The notes under the pieces are model-generated. The model made no database searches, was not told the DNA's origin, and worked only from the letters and a program-made list of their open reading frames with translations. A stretch of 64,000 nucleotides of DNA from Candidatus Rifleibacteriota bacterium (GTDB lineage: Bacteria; Muiribacteriota; Ozemobacteria; Ozemobacterales; Ozemobacteraceae): NCBI GenBank assembly GCA_018818125.1, contig JAHISQ010000021.1, positions 1-64,000 on the forward strand, read 5' to 3'. This document shows positions 1 to 10,266 of the stretch, piece after piece. How positions within the stretch are numbered: position 1 is the stretch's first letter; every line of letters begins with the position of its first letter. The position numbers were made by a program, and so were the translations under genes.

Positions 1-2
1 GA

Positions 3-941
3 TTCAGCGAAGTCGATTCGGCTTATGACTCAAAAGCTTCTTCTAGCGGCGGCGGTTACGATGGTTATCCTTACCCAGGCGACGGCTACCCTGGCTCTTT
101 TCCTGGCATGCCGGGCATGGGTCACCCGCATTTTCCGATGCAACCGATGCCTTTCTCAGTTGACGCCGATCGTGAATCTGCGAGCCGAACTTCCCTTAAG
201 GATAAAGTTTCCGCCACAGTTAATCGCGGGGTTTCTCTGATAAACTACATGGGACATGGCTCAACTACCGCCTGGTCAACCACTGGCTTCAGCTCTACCG
301 ATTGTGAAACCCTGCAGAATGCTCTCCGATTGCCAGTAATCATCAGTGTGGCCTGTGTTAATGGCAATTTTGTCGGTAAGGACAGCTTTTGCGAAGCCTG
401 GATGAATGCCGGCAATATCGAAAACCCGCGTGGTGCCGTGGCGATTTTTGGTTCGACAACCAACCAGTCGTGGGTCCCTCCGATCAAGGTTCAGGCTGCA
501 ATTGTCAGCGATTTCATCGTTAATGACAGTTATAAGACAGTTGGTGGGCTGATGACAAATGGCATTATCAAGGGCCTCGAAATTTATGGCGTCGAGCCAA
601 ACAGCGAGGGAGTAAAAATGATGGAACAGTGGCATCTGTTCGGCGATGGCACCACCATGATCAGAACCCGAAAACCCGAAAAAATTACTCTTAAAATCAG
701 CAGCGAGTCGATAGCCGGCGAAAGTCAGGCGATTGTAAGCATTACCGACAGCAATGACAAACCGGTCGAAAACGCCAGAGTAAGCTGCTATACAAAAGAT
801 CTTGGCCAGATGTCATCTGCCAGATCTAATTCACAGGGTATTGCCCGTGTTAACATCGGCGTGGAAAAGGGTGACGAAGCCTGGCTGACAGTTGTTGGTG
901 CCGACCTGATCCCGATTGTCGATCAACATATCAAATTCTAA
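3..941 (+). CDS. Gingipain-like C25 family cysteine peptidase, C-terminal part
   Basis: The frame is open from base 3, so the gene starts before the window. An internal ATG at 108 is not the start. The translated segment carries the two catalytic blocks of family C25: NYMGHGS, holding the catalytic His, and SVACVNGNF, holding the nucleophilic Cys, about 45 residues apart. These are followed by GAVAIFGST and by a C-terminal beta-sandwich-like domain of about 85 residues (KITLKISSESIAGESQ onwards), as in gingipains. Known members are secreted and cleave after Arg or Lys. Specificity cannot be read here. Just before the catalytic His is a Gly/Pro/Tyr/Met-rich stretch (GYPYPGDGYPG and following) that is not typical of the fold. 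The family call is firm. The protein's substrate and secretion route are unknown. Confidence 0.85.
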   Translation, partial: FSEVDSAYDSKASSSGGGYDGYPYPGDGYPGSFPGMPGMGHPHFPMQPMPFSVDADRESASRTSLKDKVSATVNRGVSLINYMGHGSTTAWSTTGFSSTDCETLQNALRLPVIISVACVNGNFVGKDSFCEAWMNAGNIENPRGAVAIFGSTTNQSWVPPIKVQAAIVSDFIVNDSYKTVGGLMTNGIIKGLEIYGVEPNSEGVKMMEQWHLFGDGTTMIRTRKPEKITLKISSESIAGESQAIVSITDSNDKPVENARVSCYTKDLGQMSSARSNSQGIARVNIGVEKGDEAWLTVVGADLIPIVDQHIKF

Positions 942-980
942 GGCGCTGACGTTAAATAGATCAACCGTTTCGGTTAAATG

Positions 981-1019
981 TGTCGGGGTTCAACATGTTG
1001 AACCCCGACATTTTATAAT
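981..1019. terminator. Bidirectional intrinsic terminator between convergent genes
   Basis: Bases 981-1010 are a perfect 30-bp inverted repeat (15-nt arms starting TGTCGGGGTT) followed on the plus strand by TTTTATAAT. It sits between the peptidase stop (941) and the convergent phosphatase stop (1029), so it can end transcripts from both sides. Confidence 0.85.
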
Positions 1020-1028
1020 ATTATGTGA

Positions 1029-3944
1029 TCATGCATTGTCAGGGACATCTGGCCCTTTATATACCAGCATTATCAGAGTGAGATCGTCCTGAGTATCACA
1101 GCCGGCAAGCCATTGCAGGTATTCATCATAAACAGCGTTGTAATAAGCGTCGGCATCGCTGCTGTAATGTTTTAGCAGCCATTCTTTGAATCGATCATAG
1201 CCAATTTCGGCGCCGGCAGGGTTTTTGGTTTCGATAATGCCATCAGTGTATAGCACCAGTGCCTGGCCTGACTGCATCAGCAGTTCCACTTCAGAGAATT
1301 TTGATTTTTTAAAACCTCCCAGAACCGGACCGGCCAAGGTTACTTCGCTGGTCGAAGCTGTTTTGGGGCAGACAAGAATGGGTGAGCAACCGCCGGCGTT
1401 GGCATATTTCCCGCTGCCACTGGTTTTATCGAAGCAAAGATACTGAAAAGTCATGATTTTGCGTTGCGTCTTGCTGCGGGTTGTGCAGATCAGGCGATGC
1501 AGGGCGTCAAGTACTTTGAGTGGCTGATTATGCCAAGGTTCACAGCAGACAATTGCGGTTTTGGCCATGGCCATGATCAGTGATGCGCCAACTCCGTGTC
1601 CGGCGACATCACCGAGCAATACCGCAAAGCGCTGCTCATCAATGCTGAAATAGTCGTAGTAATCGCCGCCAAGATCGGCCATTGGAACGCTGCGTCCGAA
1701 GACATCAAAGTGCCCGGATTCGATGGTTTTAACCGGCATGAGCCGGCTCTGCACTATGCTGGCAATCGAGAGTTCTTCAAGCTCGGCAATACTCTGATTA
1801 AAGATGCGACCCATTTCGCCGAATTCGTCACGACCAAGACTGGGCAGTCGAAAACCAAACTCGCGCTTTTCTACCGCTTCGGCGGCCGTCTGCAACTGAG
1901 TCAGCGGCACTGTAAAGCTGTGACCAAACAGCAGAGTCAGGCTGACCAGTATAATCAGCGCTGTCATCCCGGAATAGACGATAAACTGGCGCTCTCTTTT
2001 GATCGCCTCATTGATTCCAGACATTGGGTACATTGCCAGAATCTTGTAATTGTCGAGCAGCCTGCCCTTAAACCCGGCGAGAATCCAGTTTTCTTTATCA
2101 TAACTGCAGAATTGTGGTTCAAGCGCCGGGTGGGTGCCTATTCTGGCAAATATATCGTTTAACTCGCCATCATTAATAATTTTCTGACCACCAGGGAACA
2201 CAATGTGGTCATCAGAAAAAAACACATTGAGCCCAAATTCGTTGCGGCGGATATTGTTGGCCTGTCGCAAGATAAAGGCGCTGTTAATCTGATGCGGATT
2301 GTATGCCGCCATAAAATAGAAATCAAAAATTTGCGGATCATGCAGCGCCAAAACTGTTGAATAAACTGGAAAGTCTATTGAACCCCAGCCCATTGCTGCA
2401 ATACAGCCTCTGAGCAATAGCAGGTCATGAACTATTTCTGGCAGATCTTTCTGGTAGAACATTTCAGTAAGCAGCTCAATCTCTGCATAATGATCGGGGT
2501 TTATCTGAACTCGATTCAAAAAGTTCAAAAAGTATGAGCCAACATCGTTGATCATCTTGATTTCAGCTGGTGTTTTTTTAAAACGACTGGCGCCTTGCCA
2601 GTATTCTTTGAAAAGGCCATCTTTATAAATGCCATTCTGAGCAATTATGTATTGCGAAGAGCTTGCCACCGCTCGAAATACGTTCCTGCTTGTATGCATC
2701 CGTGCAAATGTATTTTCAGAAATTTCCTGTTCATTTTTTTCCTCTTTAATCAGCTCTTCGAATGTTGCCACGGCATCATAGGATTTTTGCATAACCAGCG
2801 AAAGTTCACTATGGCTGCGTCTATCGATTTCCTGAATATATTCAATGCAGGTCTGGTATGCAGATCTGATAAGGTATTCGCGGTGCTGATTGAGATGCTC
2901 GAATGCGCCCAGCGCGAGTGAGATCAGTGGCAGGCCTGAGCAGATAAAAAGCAGTATTAACAACTGAAGTTTGATTGAAATATTGTTTGACTGCAGGAAA
3001 TCAGGTTTTGAGCGTAGAATAATGATCAGTGCAAAGAATGATATAAGTGTAACCAGCTGGGTGTTACGGCCACTTTGCTCAGAATAATCGCGAATTTCTC
3101 TTATGTTGGCGATAAATTCTGTCTGACCAGTACGAACTATGCCAACCAGTTTATTGCCAAACTGAGTGATCTCGCGACCAGTATCTATGTAGTTGTTGCG
3201 GGCCGTTTTAAGAAAAGTTGCCTGTTTACCGGCAAGCCGGTGAACATTATTTAAATCAAGATATACCAGTTGATTATCTGTGTTTTGCCACTGACTGAAA
3301 AATAGCTTGAGCCTGTGATCCCTGATGAGACTGTCAGATTTGAACAGAACAACCGCACTGAGCGACTTTTTACAATTGAGCCAGATCAGCGGGAACCGAC
3401 CGGCGCTGTCTGCCCTTATAAATCGAGGCGCGCTGTTATTTTTTGCTATGGTGAAATGCTCGCCAAAGTAATGCGGGCCAAGCAGTTTTTTGACTCTATC
3501 CAGGGCCCTCCGCCTGTTTTTATCATCGTTTGAAATCTGAGCTTCTCTGGCGTCTTTTATGAGATTATCCCATTGTTTAAACTGATCACTGGTAAGAAAA
3601 TTAGAAACCTCGACTTTTTTGTCCTGATGCCATATCGCAAAATTGAGCTGTTCACCAGTAATTTTAGCCAGTTGCTCTATACTTTTTACCAGTTCGCTTG
3701 AATCTCTGCTTTCTGTAAATTCTCTGTTGAGAGTCGCGCAAAAGAAAGTTTCACTGTCTTTGTAATGTTTCAGCTGATTTAGCGGTTCCATCAACTTCTG
3801 ACGAGCAACTTCGATTAATTTCGTATTTTTCTGTGTTTCAAAATAGCCAAGTGCGAAATATAGCATTATGGCTGGGGCGAGCAACAGGCTGATGATTAAA
3901 AAAAGATATTCTGTGCTCGTCAGTTTGCCTGATTCAACTTTCAT
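1029..3944 (-). CDS. Membrane receptor PP2C/SpoIIE phosphatase, A-type (pair 1)
   Basis: Predicted receptor Ser/Thr phosphatase. Order (numbered from a TTG at 3956): TM1 17-39, extracytoplasmic domain 40-297, TM2 298-315, TM3 329-352, second extracytoplasmic domain 353-657, TM4 658-680, HAMP about 680-725, PP2C from about 745. Metal ligands are intact: GGDYYD (D765), GDVAGHG (D783), YTDG (D905) and QDD (957-958). A-subfamily marks are LLGPH near 160, EIELL in domain 2, KIMTFQYL and NAGGCSP in place of the usual NAGH. I prefer the ATG at 3944 because GGTGA lies 5 nt upstream; it overlaps the preceding B-type gene by 11 bp, which suggests translational coupling. Family members of this kind (RsbU, SpoIIE) dephosphorylate STAS-domain anti-anti-sigma factors; the target here is not visible. 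Confidence 0.92.
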   Translation of the reverse strand: MKVESGKLTSTEYLFLIISLLLAPAIMLYFALGYFETQKNTKLIEVARQKLMEPLNQLKHYKDSETFFCATLNREFTESRDSSELVKSIEQLAKITGEQLNFAIWHQDKKVEVSNFLTSDQFKQWDNLIKDAREAQISNDDKNRRRALDRVKKLLGPHYFGEHFTIAKNNSAPRFIRADSAGRFPLIWLNCKKSLSAVVLFKSDSLIRDHRLKLFFSQWQNTDNQLVYLDLNNVHRLAGKQATFLKTARNNYIDTGREITQFGNKLVGIVRTGQTEFIANIREIRDYSEQSGRNTQLVTLISFFALIIILRSKPDFLQSNNISIKLQLLILLFICSGLPLISLALGAFEHLNQHREYLIRSAYQTCIEYIQEIDRRSHSELSLVMQKSYDAVATFEELIKEEKNEQEISENTFARMHTSRNVFRAVASSSQYIIAQNGIYKDGLFKEYWQGASRFKKTPAEIKMINDVGSYFLNFLNRVQINPDHYAEIELLTEMFYQKDLPEIVHDLLLLRGCIAAMGWGSIDFPVYSTVLALHDPQIFDFYFMAAYNPHQINSAFILRQANNIRRNEFGLNVFFSDDHIVFPGGQKIINDGELNDIFARIGTHPALEPQFCSYDKENWILAGFKGRLLDNYKILAMYPMSGINEAIKRERQFIVYSGMTALIILVSLTLLFGHSFTVPLTQLQTAAEAVEKREFGFRLPSLGRDEFGEMGRIFNQSIAELEELSIASIVQSRLMPVKTIESGHFDVFGRSVPMADLGGDYYDYFSIDEQRFAVLLGDVAGHGVGASLIMAMAKTAIVCCEPWHNQPLKVLDALHRLICTTRSKTQRKIMTFQYLCFDKTSGSGKYANAGGCSPILVCPKTASTSEVTLAGPVLGGFKKSKFSEVELLMQSGQALVLYTDGIIETKNPAGAEIGYDRFKEWLLKHYSSDADAYYNAVYDEYLQWLAGCDTQDDLTLIMLVYKGPDVPDNA

Positions 3945-6825
3945 GATTGTCACCAAATTTGGCCAGCAGCAGAGTCATGTCATCCTGACGCTCTGCTTCC
4001 CATCTGGAAATAGTCGCAAACATGCTCTGAGCGAATAATTCGAGATTACTGTCGCGACAGTTCAATAATGCCTGTTCAAATCTGCCAAATCCAAATGCCA
4101 GGCCCGTTCTTGATGTGCTCTCGACCCAACTGTCAGTATAAAGAGCTATGAAATCACCGTTTTCGAGTCTGCCGTTCACAGGTTCTTCCGAATACTTCTC
4201 TTTAAAGCCAAAATACAACCCCTTGCAAAGCAGTTGTTCTACTTTCCCGGTAGCGCCCCTGATAATAATGGGCGGACAGTGTCCAGCATTGAATACGCTG
4301 AATTCCCCGGTGTTGCTGTTTATGAATAGCGAAAGACCTGACATATACTCTTTAGCACCAGATTTGCGCATTTTGTAGATAACATTGTTGACAGTCTGCA
4401 TCAGATGTATCTGTTCCGGCTCAGCAAAATTCTCAAAAATAATGGCGGAGCGTGCCATGGCCATAAACAATGCCGACGAAATGCCGTGACCTGAAACATC
4501 TCCGATAAAGATTCCGCTGAAATCCTGATTTATCGCAAAGAAGTCGTAGTAGTCACCGCCGATATGCGACATCTGGGTCAGACTGGCCAGCAGTTCGAGT
4601 TTGTTTTGTCTGTACTCACGGCCGGGCAGAAGGTTTTCCTGAACTATTCTGGCAACTTCAAGCTCGCTGAGATTTTCGAGAGTATGATTTAAAGCTCTGC
4701 TCAGCTTACCGAATTCATTGTTTCCGGAAAATCCAGATCGGTAACGGAAATTTCGTTGCCCAATCGCTTCAATAGCCTCTTTAAATTGGTGCAAAGGCGC
4801 CAATAAGCGGTGCCTCATCATTAGAATTCCGCCCGTACAAAAGAACAGAAACAGTATTGCTATCACTGCAAAATTAATGTATATAGCCTGCATTCGGGTA
4901 TCGATTCTGGAAAACGGAACAGTCACAGCCAAGCAGGATTTATCGAGATTATTACCACGCATTGCTGCGGCCAACTGCATTTCACCATGGTTCATGATTT
5001 CGGCCTCTCTGACGACCAGCAGTGACTCGGTTTTTTGCAGCATTCTGCCAAGTTGTCCACCTGGTCTTACATTTTTCCCCAGAAAGCGGTCAGTCTCTGA
5101 AAAATAGGCAGAAAGAGAGGGAGTATCTCGCACAACCTGTTCAAGATACCTCCTTTGCAGGTCTTCCTGGCGCCAGAACATATAAAAAAAGCCATTTGAT
5201 GCATACTTTTCGCGTTGACCGATATAATCATAGAATGAATAAGTTTTATGATCTCCCAGCGAAAAATTCGAAATTTTGCCAGCTCTGAAAATTATCTCGA
5301 CAGCCATTGGTTTGGCAATAGCTGTCAGTTCAAATTTTTCAGTTGATGCATGATTTATGAATTCGAGCACCTCTTGACTGATCTGACCGATCACAGTTAC
5401 GTCAGGAAAAGGCATATTCTCTTCTTCACCGACCAGATTACGGCCCTGCGAATCGAATAACATTATGCTGCCAGGCTGATATTCGGCAACAAATTGCCGA
5501 CGCATGACTTTGATCTGCGCCCGGTCAGTCAGAGCGTTCTGGTTTTGAGTCTGCTGCCGCAGCTGTCGACTGATTTTCTTTGCGCTCATGGCAAGAAAAT
5601 CCATGAAACCATCGTCGATATGCCGCAGAATTTCGAGTCCTTGTGACTGTTCAGCGTAGATCAGCTCAGTGCGCTTCTGTTGCAGGTAATCGGCTCCTAT
5701 AATAAATATGATAAGCACTGGAATGCCACCAGCATAAAGAAAAAGAGCAGATAGCTTGAGCCTCGCCGGAATAAAGCTCAGTTGATACTTTTTAACCGCT
5801 ACAAATGCTAGAAAAATCAGCACAATCAGCCATTTAACCGTTTTTCCCATTATCAGACGCTTATTGTGACTTACCGGAAACAGCGCATTTTCAGCAATAT
5901 GACAAAACGCTCTGATCGTCGGGCTTATATAGCGATATGAAAACACGCGATTTTCGTAATGCAGCATGGAAGTTGGATGCATGTTATCAAACCTGCTGAT
6001 TGCGAGGGCAATGACGACAGGACTGGTTTCGCTACCATACTGATAAACATTTTTCGGTTCTATGGGAAATTGACTGTATCCGGCTTTTATTTTGGGGTTG
6101 ATAGCCTGCAATCTTTTTATCGCAAACTCCAAACCTGATTGGCCAGCAAAGAAATCACTGTGGATGAAGGCCAGCATGCTGATTCGCTTGTCGACGCTAT
6201 ACCAGACATGGCTTTTCGCGCCATCAGGCTCGGCAATAATAGCGCTGGAAAGTTTGCCGGTCTGCAATGGTCTTTGAATCCATTGGTTAGAGATAACCCG
6301 ACCAATATAGTGGCGTACCATTTTAAGACGTCGCGAGAGTCCTGGTATTTTCTCGGGAGCGCCCGGATAATAGCGCTGGCAGTTCTCAGCAAGATCATGC
6401 AGCAGTTTAAATGTTTCGCGAAGAATGTAGGCAAACGAAGTCTCGTCGGTCAATTCCTGGATTATGCGCCCTTTATCATCCCAGACCACGAAAAAAAAGA
6501 CACCGGGATACCTGTTTTTGAGTCCGCTGAGATTCTGTTTCAGACTCAGCGCAGGGTTGTCGTTTTTGAGCGCTGACTTGAATGCGTGACTCAGCAAAAG
6601 ATGGGCAAAATGTCGATTATCACTGCAGCTCTCAAGAATATCCAGAGTATTTTCGAGCTCTTGTCGGGTTTTATTGAGACTGCCATCGTGTTTTATCTGC
6701 AAAACCCGGTTGGCAGCGGCATTTATCAGAAAAAGAGGAAACAGAACAAAGCAAATGATAACTGCCAGACCGGTAAATACCGGAAAGCGTTTTTGCAGAG
6801 TCTGCTGTTCTACCCGCTCTGGCAT
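3934..6825 (-). CDS. Membrane receptor PP2C/SpoIIE phosphatase, B-type (pair 1)
   Basis: 963-aa partner of the following A-type gene. TM1 15-37, extracytoplasmic domain about 38-328 with the B-type marks VVWDDKG (114-119), LTDE and YIGR (173-176), TM2 about 329-345, TM3 357-379, a second extracytoplasmic domain, TM4, HAMP (FSGNNEFGKLS region) and a PP2C domain from about residue 740. Metal ligands: GGDYYD (D758), GDVSGHG (D776), YTDS (D898), QDD (948-949). It keeps the usual NAGHCPP motif. It is the most divergent B member: TDSWVE replaces TDGI.E, and FMAMARSAI replaces the LIMAMAKA.. seen elsewhere. The ATG at 6825 has a weak GAAG upstream. First gene of a two-gene unit ending at the 981-1010 terminator. 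Confidence 0.9.
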   Translation of the reverse strand: MPERVEQQTLQKRFPVFTGLAVIICFVLFPLFLINAAANRVLQIKHDGSLNKTRQELENTLDILESCSDNRHFAHLLLSHAFKSALKNDNPALSLKQNLSGLKNRYPGVFFFVVWDDKGRIIQELTDETSFAYILRETFKLLHDLAENCQRYYPGAPEKIPGLSRRLKMVRHYIGRVISNQWIQRPLQTGKLSSAIIAEPDGAKSHVWYSVDKRISMLAFIHSDFFAGQSGLEFAIKRLQAINPKIKAGYSQFPIEPKNVYQYGSETSPVVIALAISRFDNMHPTSMLHYENRVFSYRYISPTIRAFCHIAENALFPVSHNKRLIMGKTVKWLIVLIFLAFVAVKKYQLSFIPARLKLSALFLYAGGIPVLIIFIIGADYLQQKRTELIYAEQSQGLEILRHIDDGFMDFLAMSAKKISRQLRQQTQNQNALTDRAQIKVMRRQFVAEYQPGSIMLFDSQGRNLVGEEENMPFPDVTVIGQISQEVLEFINHASTEKFELTAIAKPMAVEIIFRAGKISNFSLGDHKTYSFYDYIGQREKYASNGFFYMFWRQEDLQRRYLEQVVRDTPSLSAYFSETDRFLGKNVRPGGQLGRMLQKTESLLVVREAEIMNHGEMQLAAAMRGNNLDKSCLAVTVPFSRIDTRMQAIYINFAVIAILFLFFCTGGILMMRHRLLAPLHQFKEAIEAIGQRNFRYRSGFSGNNEFGKLSRALNHTLENLSELEVARIVQENLLPGREYRQNKLELLASLTQMSHIGGDYYDFFAINQDFSGIFIGDVSGHGISSALFMAMARSAIIFENFAEPEQIHLMQTVNNVIYKMRKSGAKEYMSGLSLFINSNTGEFSVFNAGHCPPIIIRGATGKVEQLLCKGLYFGFKEKYSEEPVNGRLENGDFIALYTDSWVESTSRTGLAFGFGRFEQALLNCRDSNLELFAQSMFATISRWEAERQDDMTLLLAKFGDNHES

Positions 6826-6909
6826 AAAACTTCACATACTCTAATCTTTGCGCACAGTTGCAACATTTTACGACAATAAAACTGCAATTGATCGGAACCT
6901 TTCTGCCTA

Positions 6910-6955
6910 AAATAAAAATGGCTGCTTCATAAGCATATGTCTTACGAAACAGCCA
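6910..6955 (-). terminator. Intrinsic terminator downstream of glgB
   Basis: On the minus strand, arms TGGCTG / CAGCCA (6919-6955) extend inward through CTTA/TAAG and GAA/TTC with two mismatches. The hairpin is followed by TTTTTATTT (6910-6918). It lies 21 bp past the glgB stop. Confidence 0.8.
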
Positions 6956-6975
6956 CCTTAAAAATCACAGATTTT

Positions 6976-9192
6976 TTATATCGAGAGCTTAAAACCTATT
7001 ATAGCCAGCGGCGGGACATCAATCAAAATCGACTGATCACGATAATGCCAGCCATATTTTTCGGTCCAGCGACCACCGTAGTTGCCGACATTCGAGCCAA
7101 AATACATTTCTGAATCTGAATTGAGAATTTCTTTGTAATAGCCTTCTTTTGGCACTCCGAGGCGGTAGTCGGTGTGCGGTACAGGTGTAAAGTTGGCTAC
7201 AAATACCATCATGTCGTCAGGGTTGTCACCTTTGCGCACCCAGCTGATCAAACTGTTGCCACTGTCGTCGAAATTGATCCATTCAAAGCCGGTATGGTCG
7301 CAATCTTTCAGATGCAGACATGTCTCAGTGCGATAAAGGTGGTTGAGGTGGGTAAGAAGCCTCTGCAAGCCCTTGTGCGAATCGTATTCGAGCAGGTGCC
7401 AATCGAGGCTCTGGTTGCTGTTCCATTCGTTCCACTGCCCGAAGTCACTGCCCTGAAAGAGCAGCTTTTTGCCAGGCATTGCCCACATCATGCTGAATAG
7501 CAGGCGCATATTGGCAAATTTCTGCCAGAAGTCGCCGGGCATTTTGTTGATCAGGTTTCCCTTGCCGTGCACCACTTCGTCATGCGAAAGCACGTAGACG
7601 AATTTCTCGTGGAAGGCGTAAATAAGGGGAAAAGTCAGGTTATTATGATGAAATTTGCGATAAATTGGGTCTTTCTGAAAGTAGGTCAGCGTGTCGTTCA
7701 TCCAACCCATGTTCCATTTGAAGGTGAATCCCAGACCGTCTTCGCTGCAGGGGGCGGTTACGCCCGGCCAGGATGTTGATTCCTCGGCGACATTCATGAT
7801 ACCAGGGTGTTTGATCTGGCAGATACTGTTGAGATATTTAACAAATTCGACTGCTTCTAAATTTTCGCGACCACCATAACGGTTAGGAACCCATTCGTCG
7901 GCTTTGCGCGAGTAATCAAGATAGAGGATCGAAGCGACAGCGTCAACACGTAGGCCGTCGATGTGATATTTTTCCATCCAGAACAGGGCGCTGCTGATCA
8001 GGAAGTTCTTAACTTCGTTGCGGCCAAAGTTGAATATCAAGGTTGACCAGTCTTTGTGCTCGCCCTGACGTGGGTCAGAATGCTCGTAAAGAGCAGTGCC
8101 GTCAAACTTAGCCAGACCATGTGCATCTTTGGGGAAGTGCGCCGGAACCCAGTCAAGCAGGACGCCGATGCCTTCCTGATGCATGTAGTCAACAAAATAC
8201 ATGAAGTCTTTCGGACTGCCAAAACGGCTTGTAGGCGCAAAATAGCCGGTAACCTGATAACCCCATGACATATCAAGCGGGTGCTCGGTAATCGGCATAA
8301 GTTCTATATGCGTGTAACCCACGCTTTTAACGTAATCAGCAATCAGCGGCGCCAGTTCGCGATAGGTAAGAAAACGGTTGCCTTCTTCGAGATTGCGGAT
8401 AAACGAACCGAGATGACATTCATAAAACGATACCGGCTCTCGCTTCCAATCGCGGTTAGGGCGGCTCTCCATCCAGTCTTTGTCTTGCCACTCATAGCCA
8501 GAAATATCATAGATCTTGCTGGCAGTTTTTGGTCGAACTTCGCCATAAAATGCAAATGGGTCGCTCTTTTCGAGCAGTTCCCCGGCTTTGGTTTTAACTT
8601 CAAATTTGTAGTTCTGGCCAACACCGAGACCAGGCACAAATATTTCCCAGACACCGGAGGTGCCGAGAGAGCGCATAACGTGCCTTCGGCCGTCCCAGCA
8701 GTTGAAGTCACCGACCACACTTACTCGTTTTGCGTTTGGTGCCCAGACGCAAAAAGAAATGCCACCCAGCTTGTCTCCGAAGTAATCCATGTAGCGAATA
8801 TGCGCACCCATCTTCTCATAAAGCTCATGATGGTTGCCTTCGTTAAAGAGATACTGGTCAGTTTCGCCAATACTGGGCATGAACGCATAAGAATCATAAA
8901 ATTCGGCACTGGCACCATTGGCGTAGTATGTTTTCAAGCGATAAGCAAAAACTTCAGTGCGATCAATGACTGCTTCAAAAAAGCCGGCATCGTGCAGCTT
9001 GTTTGCTTCAAAAGCCTGCCCATTACTAATATCGACGATCTCGACCTTTACCGCATCTGGCAGAAAAGCTCTGACGACAACGCACTTTTTCCCCTTCTGC
9101 TCGGCGACATGTGCGCCAAGAGCCTGAAAAGGATCATGACTGTCAGTTCTTACAATGGCTTCTACAGCATCGTTATTGATGATTCGGTTCAT
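6976..9192 (-). CDS. glgB: 1,4-alpha-glucan branching enzyme (GH13)
   Basis: Makes the alpha-1,6 branches of glycogen by cutting an alpha-1,4 chain and transferring it. At 738 aa it is the usual GlgB length. N-terminal beta-sandwich domains (DPFQALGAH, then the CBM48-like [21 protein letters not shown] region) precede the GH13 barrel. The catalytic Asp is D417 in GLRVDAVAS and the acid/base Glu is E470 in VAEEST, with the same 53-residue spacing as in E. coli Glg[11 protein letters not shown] supplies the third conserved Asp region. AGGAG stands 6 nt before the ATG. trxA lies 32 bp upstream on the same strand, so the two are probably co-transcribed. No other glycogen gene is in the window. 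Confidence 0.96.
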   Translation of the reverse strand: MNRIINNDAVEAIVRTDSHDPFQALGAHVAEQKGKKCVVVRAFLPDAVKVEIVDISNGQAFEANKLHDAGFFEAVIDRTEVFAYRLKTYYANGASAEFYDSYAFMPSIGETDQYLFNEGNHHELYEKMGAHIRYMDYFGDKLGGISFCVWAPNAKRVSVVGDFNCWDGRRHVMRSLGTSGVWEIFVPGLGVGQNYKFEVKTKAGELLEKSDPFAFYGEVRPKTASKIYDISGYEWQDKDWMESRPNRDWKREPVSFYECHLGSFIRNLEEGNRFLTYRELAPLIADYVKSVGYTHIELMPITEHPLDMSWGYQVTGYFAPTSRFGSPKDFMYFVDYMHQEGIGVLLDWVPAHFPKDAHGLAKFDGTALYEHSDPRQGEHKDWSTLIFNFGRNEVKNFLISSALFWMEKYHIDGLRVDAVASILYLDYSRKADEWVPNRYGGRENLEAVEFVKYLNSICQIKHPGIMNVAEESTSWPGVTAPCSEDGLGFTFKWNMGWMNDTLTYFQKDPIYRKFHHNNLTFPLIYAFHEKFVYVLSHDEVVHGKGNLINKMPGDFWQKFANMRLLFSMMWAMPGKKLLFQGSDFGQWNEWNSNQSLDWHLLEYDSHKGLQRLLTHLNHLYRTETCLHLKDCDHTGFEWINFDDSGNSLISWVRKGDNPDDMMVFVANFTPVPHTDYRLGVPKEGYYKEILNSDSEMYFGSNVGNYGGRWTEKYGWHYRDQSILIDVPPLAIIGFKLSI

Positions 9193-9224
9193 GCACTGCT
9201 CCTGTTGAGTAGTAGGCTCTGTGA

Positions 9225-9545
9225 TCAGAGCAGGTTGGCTTTGATCTGATTTTCGAGTTCTGCTTCTGGAACGACGCCGATAGAAGTATGTACCGCCTTA
9301 CCATCCTTGAAAAAAATCAGGGTAGGAATGGTAGAGACATTGAATTTTGCCGCAATATCCGGGCTTTCGTCGACGTTCAACTTGGTGATTTTAACCTTGC
9401 CGGCCATCTTTGTGGACAGGCTTTCTAGAATCGGAGTCATCATGCGACACGGGCCACACCATGGCGCCCAAAAATCGACCAGAGCGGCCCCTTTAAAATC
9501 AATAATCTCAGCCTGAAAAGTCTTGCTATTGAGTTCCATTGCCAT
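9225..9545 (-). CDS. trxA: Thioredoxin
   Basis: Cytoplasmic dithiol-disulfide reductase of 106 aa, the standard size. The active site WCGPC has C30 and C33, the cis-proline loop STIPT is present, and so is the VDFWAPWC strand. AGGAG lies about 10 nt upstream of the ATG at 9545; a second ATG at 9539 would remove two residues and fits almost as well. It precedes glgB by 32 bp. Confidence 0.96.
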   Translation of the reverse strand: MAMELNSKTFQAEIIDFKGAALVDFWAPWCGPCRMMTPILESLSTKMAGKVKITKLNVDESPDIAAKFNVSTIPTLIFFKDGKAVHTSIGVVPEAELENQIKANLL

Positions 9546-9581
9546 ATTACAAGCGCTCCTGTTTTGGTTTAATAATCACCA

Positions 9582-9610
9582 AGAATACACCCTTTGCCAT
9601 AATATTACAA
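9582..9610 (-). promoter_or_regulatory. Candidate sigma-70 promoter for trxA-glgB
   Basis: On the minus strand TTGTAA (9605-9610) and TATTCT (9582-9587) are separated by 17 bp. Each box matches the consensus at four of six positions. It lies 37 bp upstream of the trxA ATG and just downstream of the preceding gene. Confidence 0.35.
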
Positions 9611-9625
9611 CTTGTACAATCTCTC

Positions 9626-10111
9626 CTATCTGGACTGCTGTACCAGAATTTTGGAATCTGCGACAGCATGGCTGTACGGCACAAGATCGTCGGGTTGCTG
9701 CATCGGTTCAAACACCAGCGGTGCATTGATACAGGTTGCCGCACGCCTGACCCGGCTGCGCAACCATTGCCATGAAAGGTTTTCTGGAGCATAAAGACAG
9801 ATCTCGGCTTCGCCTTGTCGTGGATAGCTGATCAATATAAGCAGGTTGGTATCCCTATATTGGCTTCCCACAACCGGCTGCTCGATGAAAAAACAGCGAT
9901 TATCGACATCATAACCAGCGTCAAGTTCGTCTAGATAATTGCCGTTCTGCTCGATTATCCGATTGAGGTCGAGCCCGGCAAAGCTTTCGAGCAGCAGCTG
10001 CCTGGCTTTAAATAGTTTGGCGCTCTGAAACTGCTGCGCTTTAAGCTGGCTCCAGAATGATGTCATAACTATCATGCCAACCAAAATAGCAAACCCCACT
10101 AAATTTTTCAT
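9626..10111 (-). CDS. Small membrane-anchored protein of unknown function
   Basis: 161 aa, unrecognised. A short N-terminal hydrophobic segment (residues 4-19) is followed by a long amphipathic helix (KAQQFQSAKLFKARQLLLES) and a mixed alpha/beta domain with two Cys (CFF, ATCI). The N-terminus resembles a pseudopilin in shape, but there is no Glu at position +5 of a GF cleavage site, so I do not call it one. AGGAGGT stands 4 nt before the ATG, a strong ribosome binding site, which supports this as a real gene. It is divergent from the binding-protein gene at 10361 and lies 80 bp upstream of trxA. Confidence 0.65.
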   Translation of the reverse strand: MKNLVGFAILVGMIVMTSFWSQLKAQQFQSAKLFKARQLLLESFAGLDLNRIIEQNGNYLDELDAGYDVDNRCFFIEQPVVGSQYRDTNLLILISYPRQGEAEICLYAPENLSWQWLRSRVRRAATCINAPLVFEPMQQPDDLVPYSHAVADSKILVQQSR

Positions 10112-10235
10112 ACCGACCTCCTGATTTTTTTTGCATTCATAAGAAGATCAAATGAAAAACCCTTTGGGGAAAATTTTTTATCAATGCGTTTGCCCTGAAA
10201 GCAGGTAAATTGTCGGGTAGCATTTTGTTTTTCTG

Positions 10236-10244
10236 TGGTAAAAT
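10236..10244 (+). promoter_or_regulatory. Candidate extended -10 promoter for the binding-protein/kinase operon
   Basis: TGGTAAAAT fits an extended -10 element (TGnTATAAT). No good -35 box is visible 17 bp upstream. It would start transcription near 10251 and give a leader of about 110 nt that contains two hairpins. Confidence 0.3.
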
Positions 10245-10266
10245 TAGTTTAGAAACGAATCCGCTT

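Noticed and set aside
8281..9249. A 322-codon open frame on the plus strand, antisense to glgB and the trxA end
   Set aside because: It mirrors glgB codons, has no ribosome binding site and no domain; glgB itself is certain.
9626..10111. Type II secretion pseudopilin
   Set aside because: Shape is similar, but no Glu at position 5 after the putative cleavage site and no secretion genes nearby.
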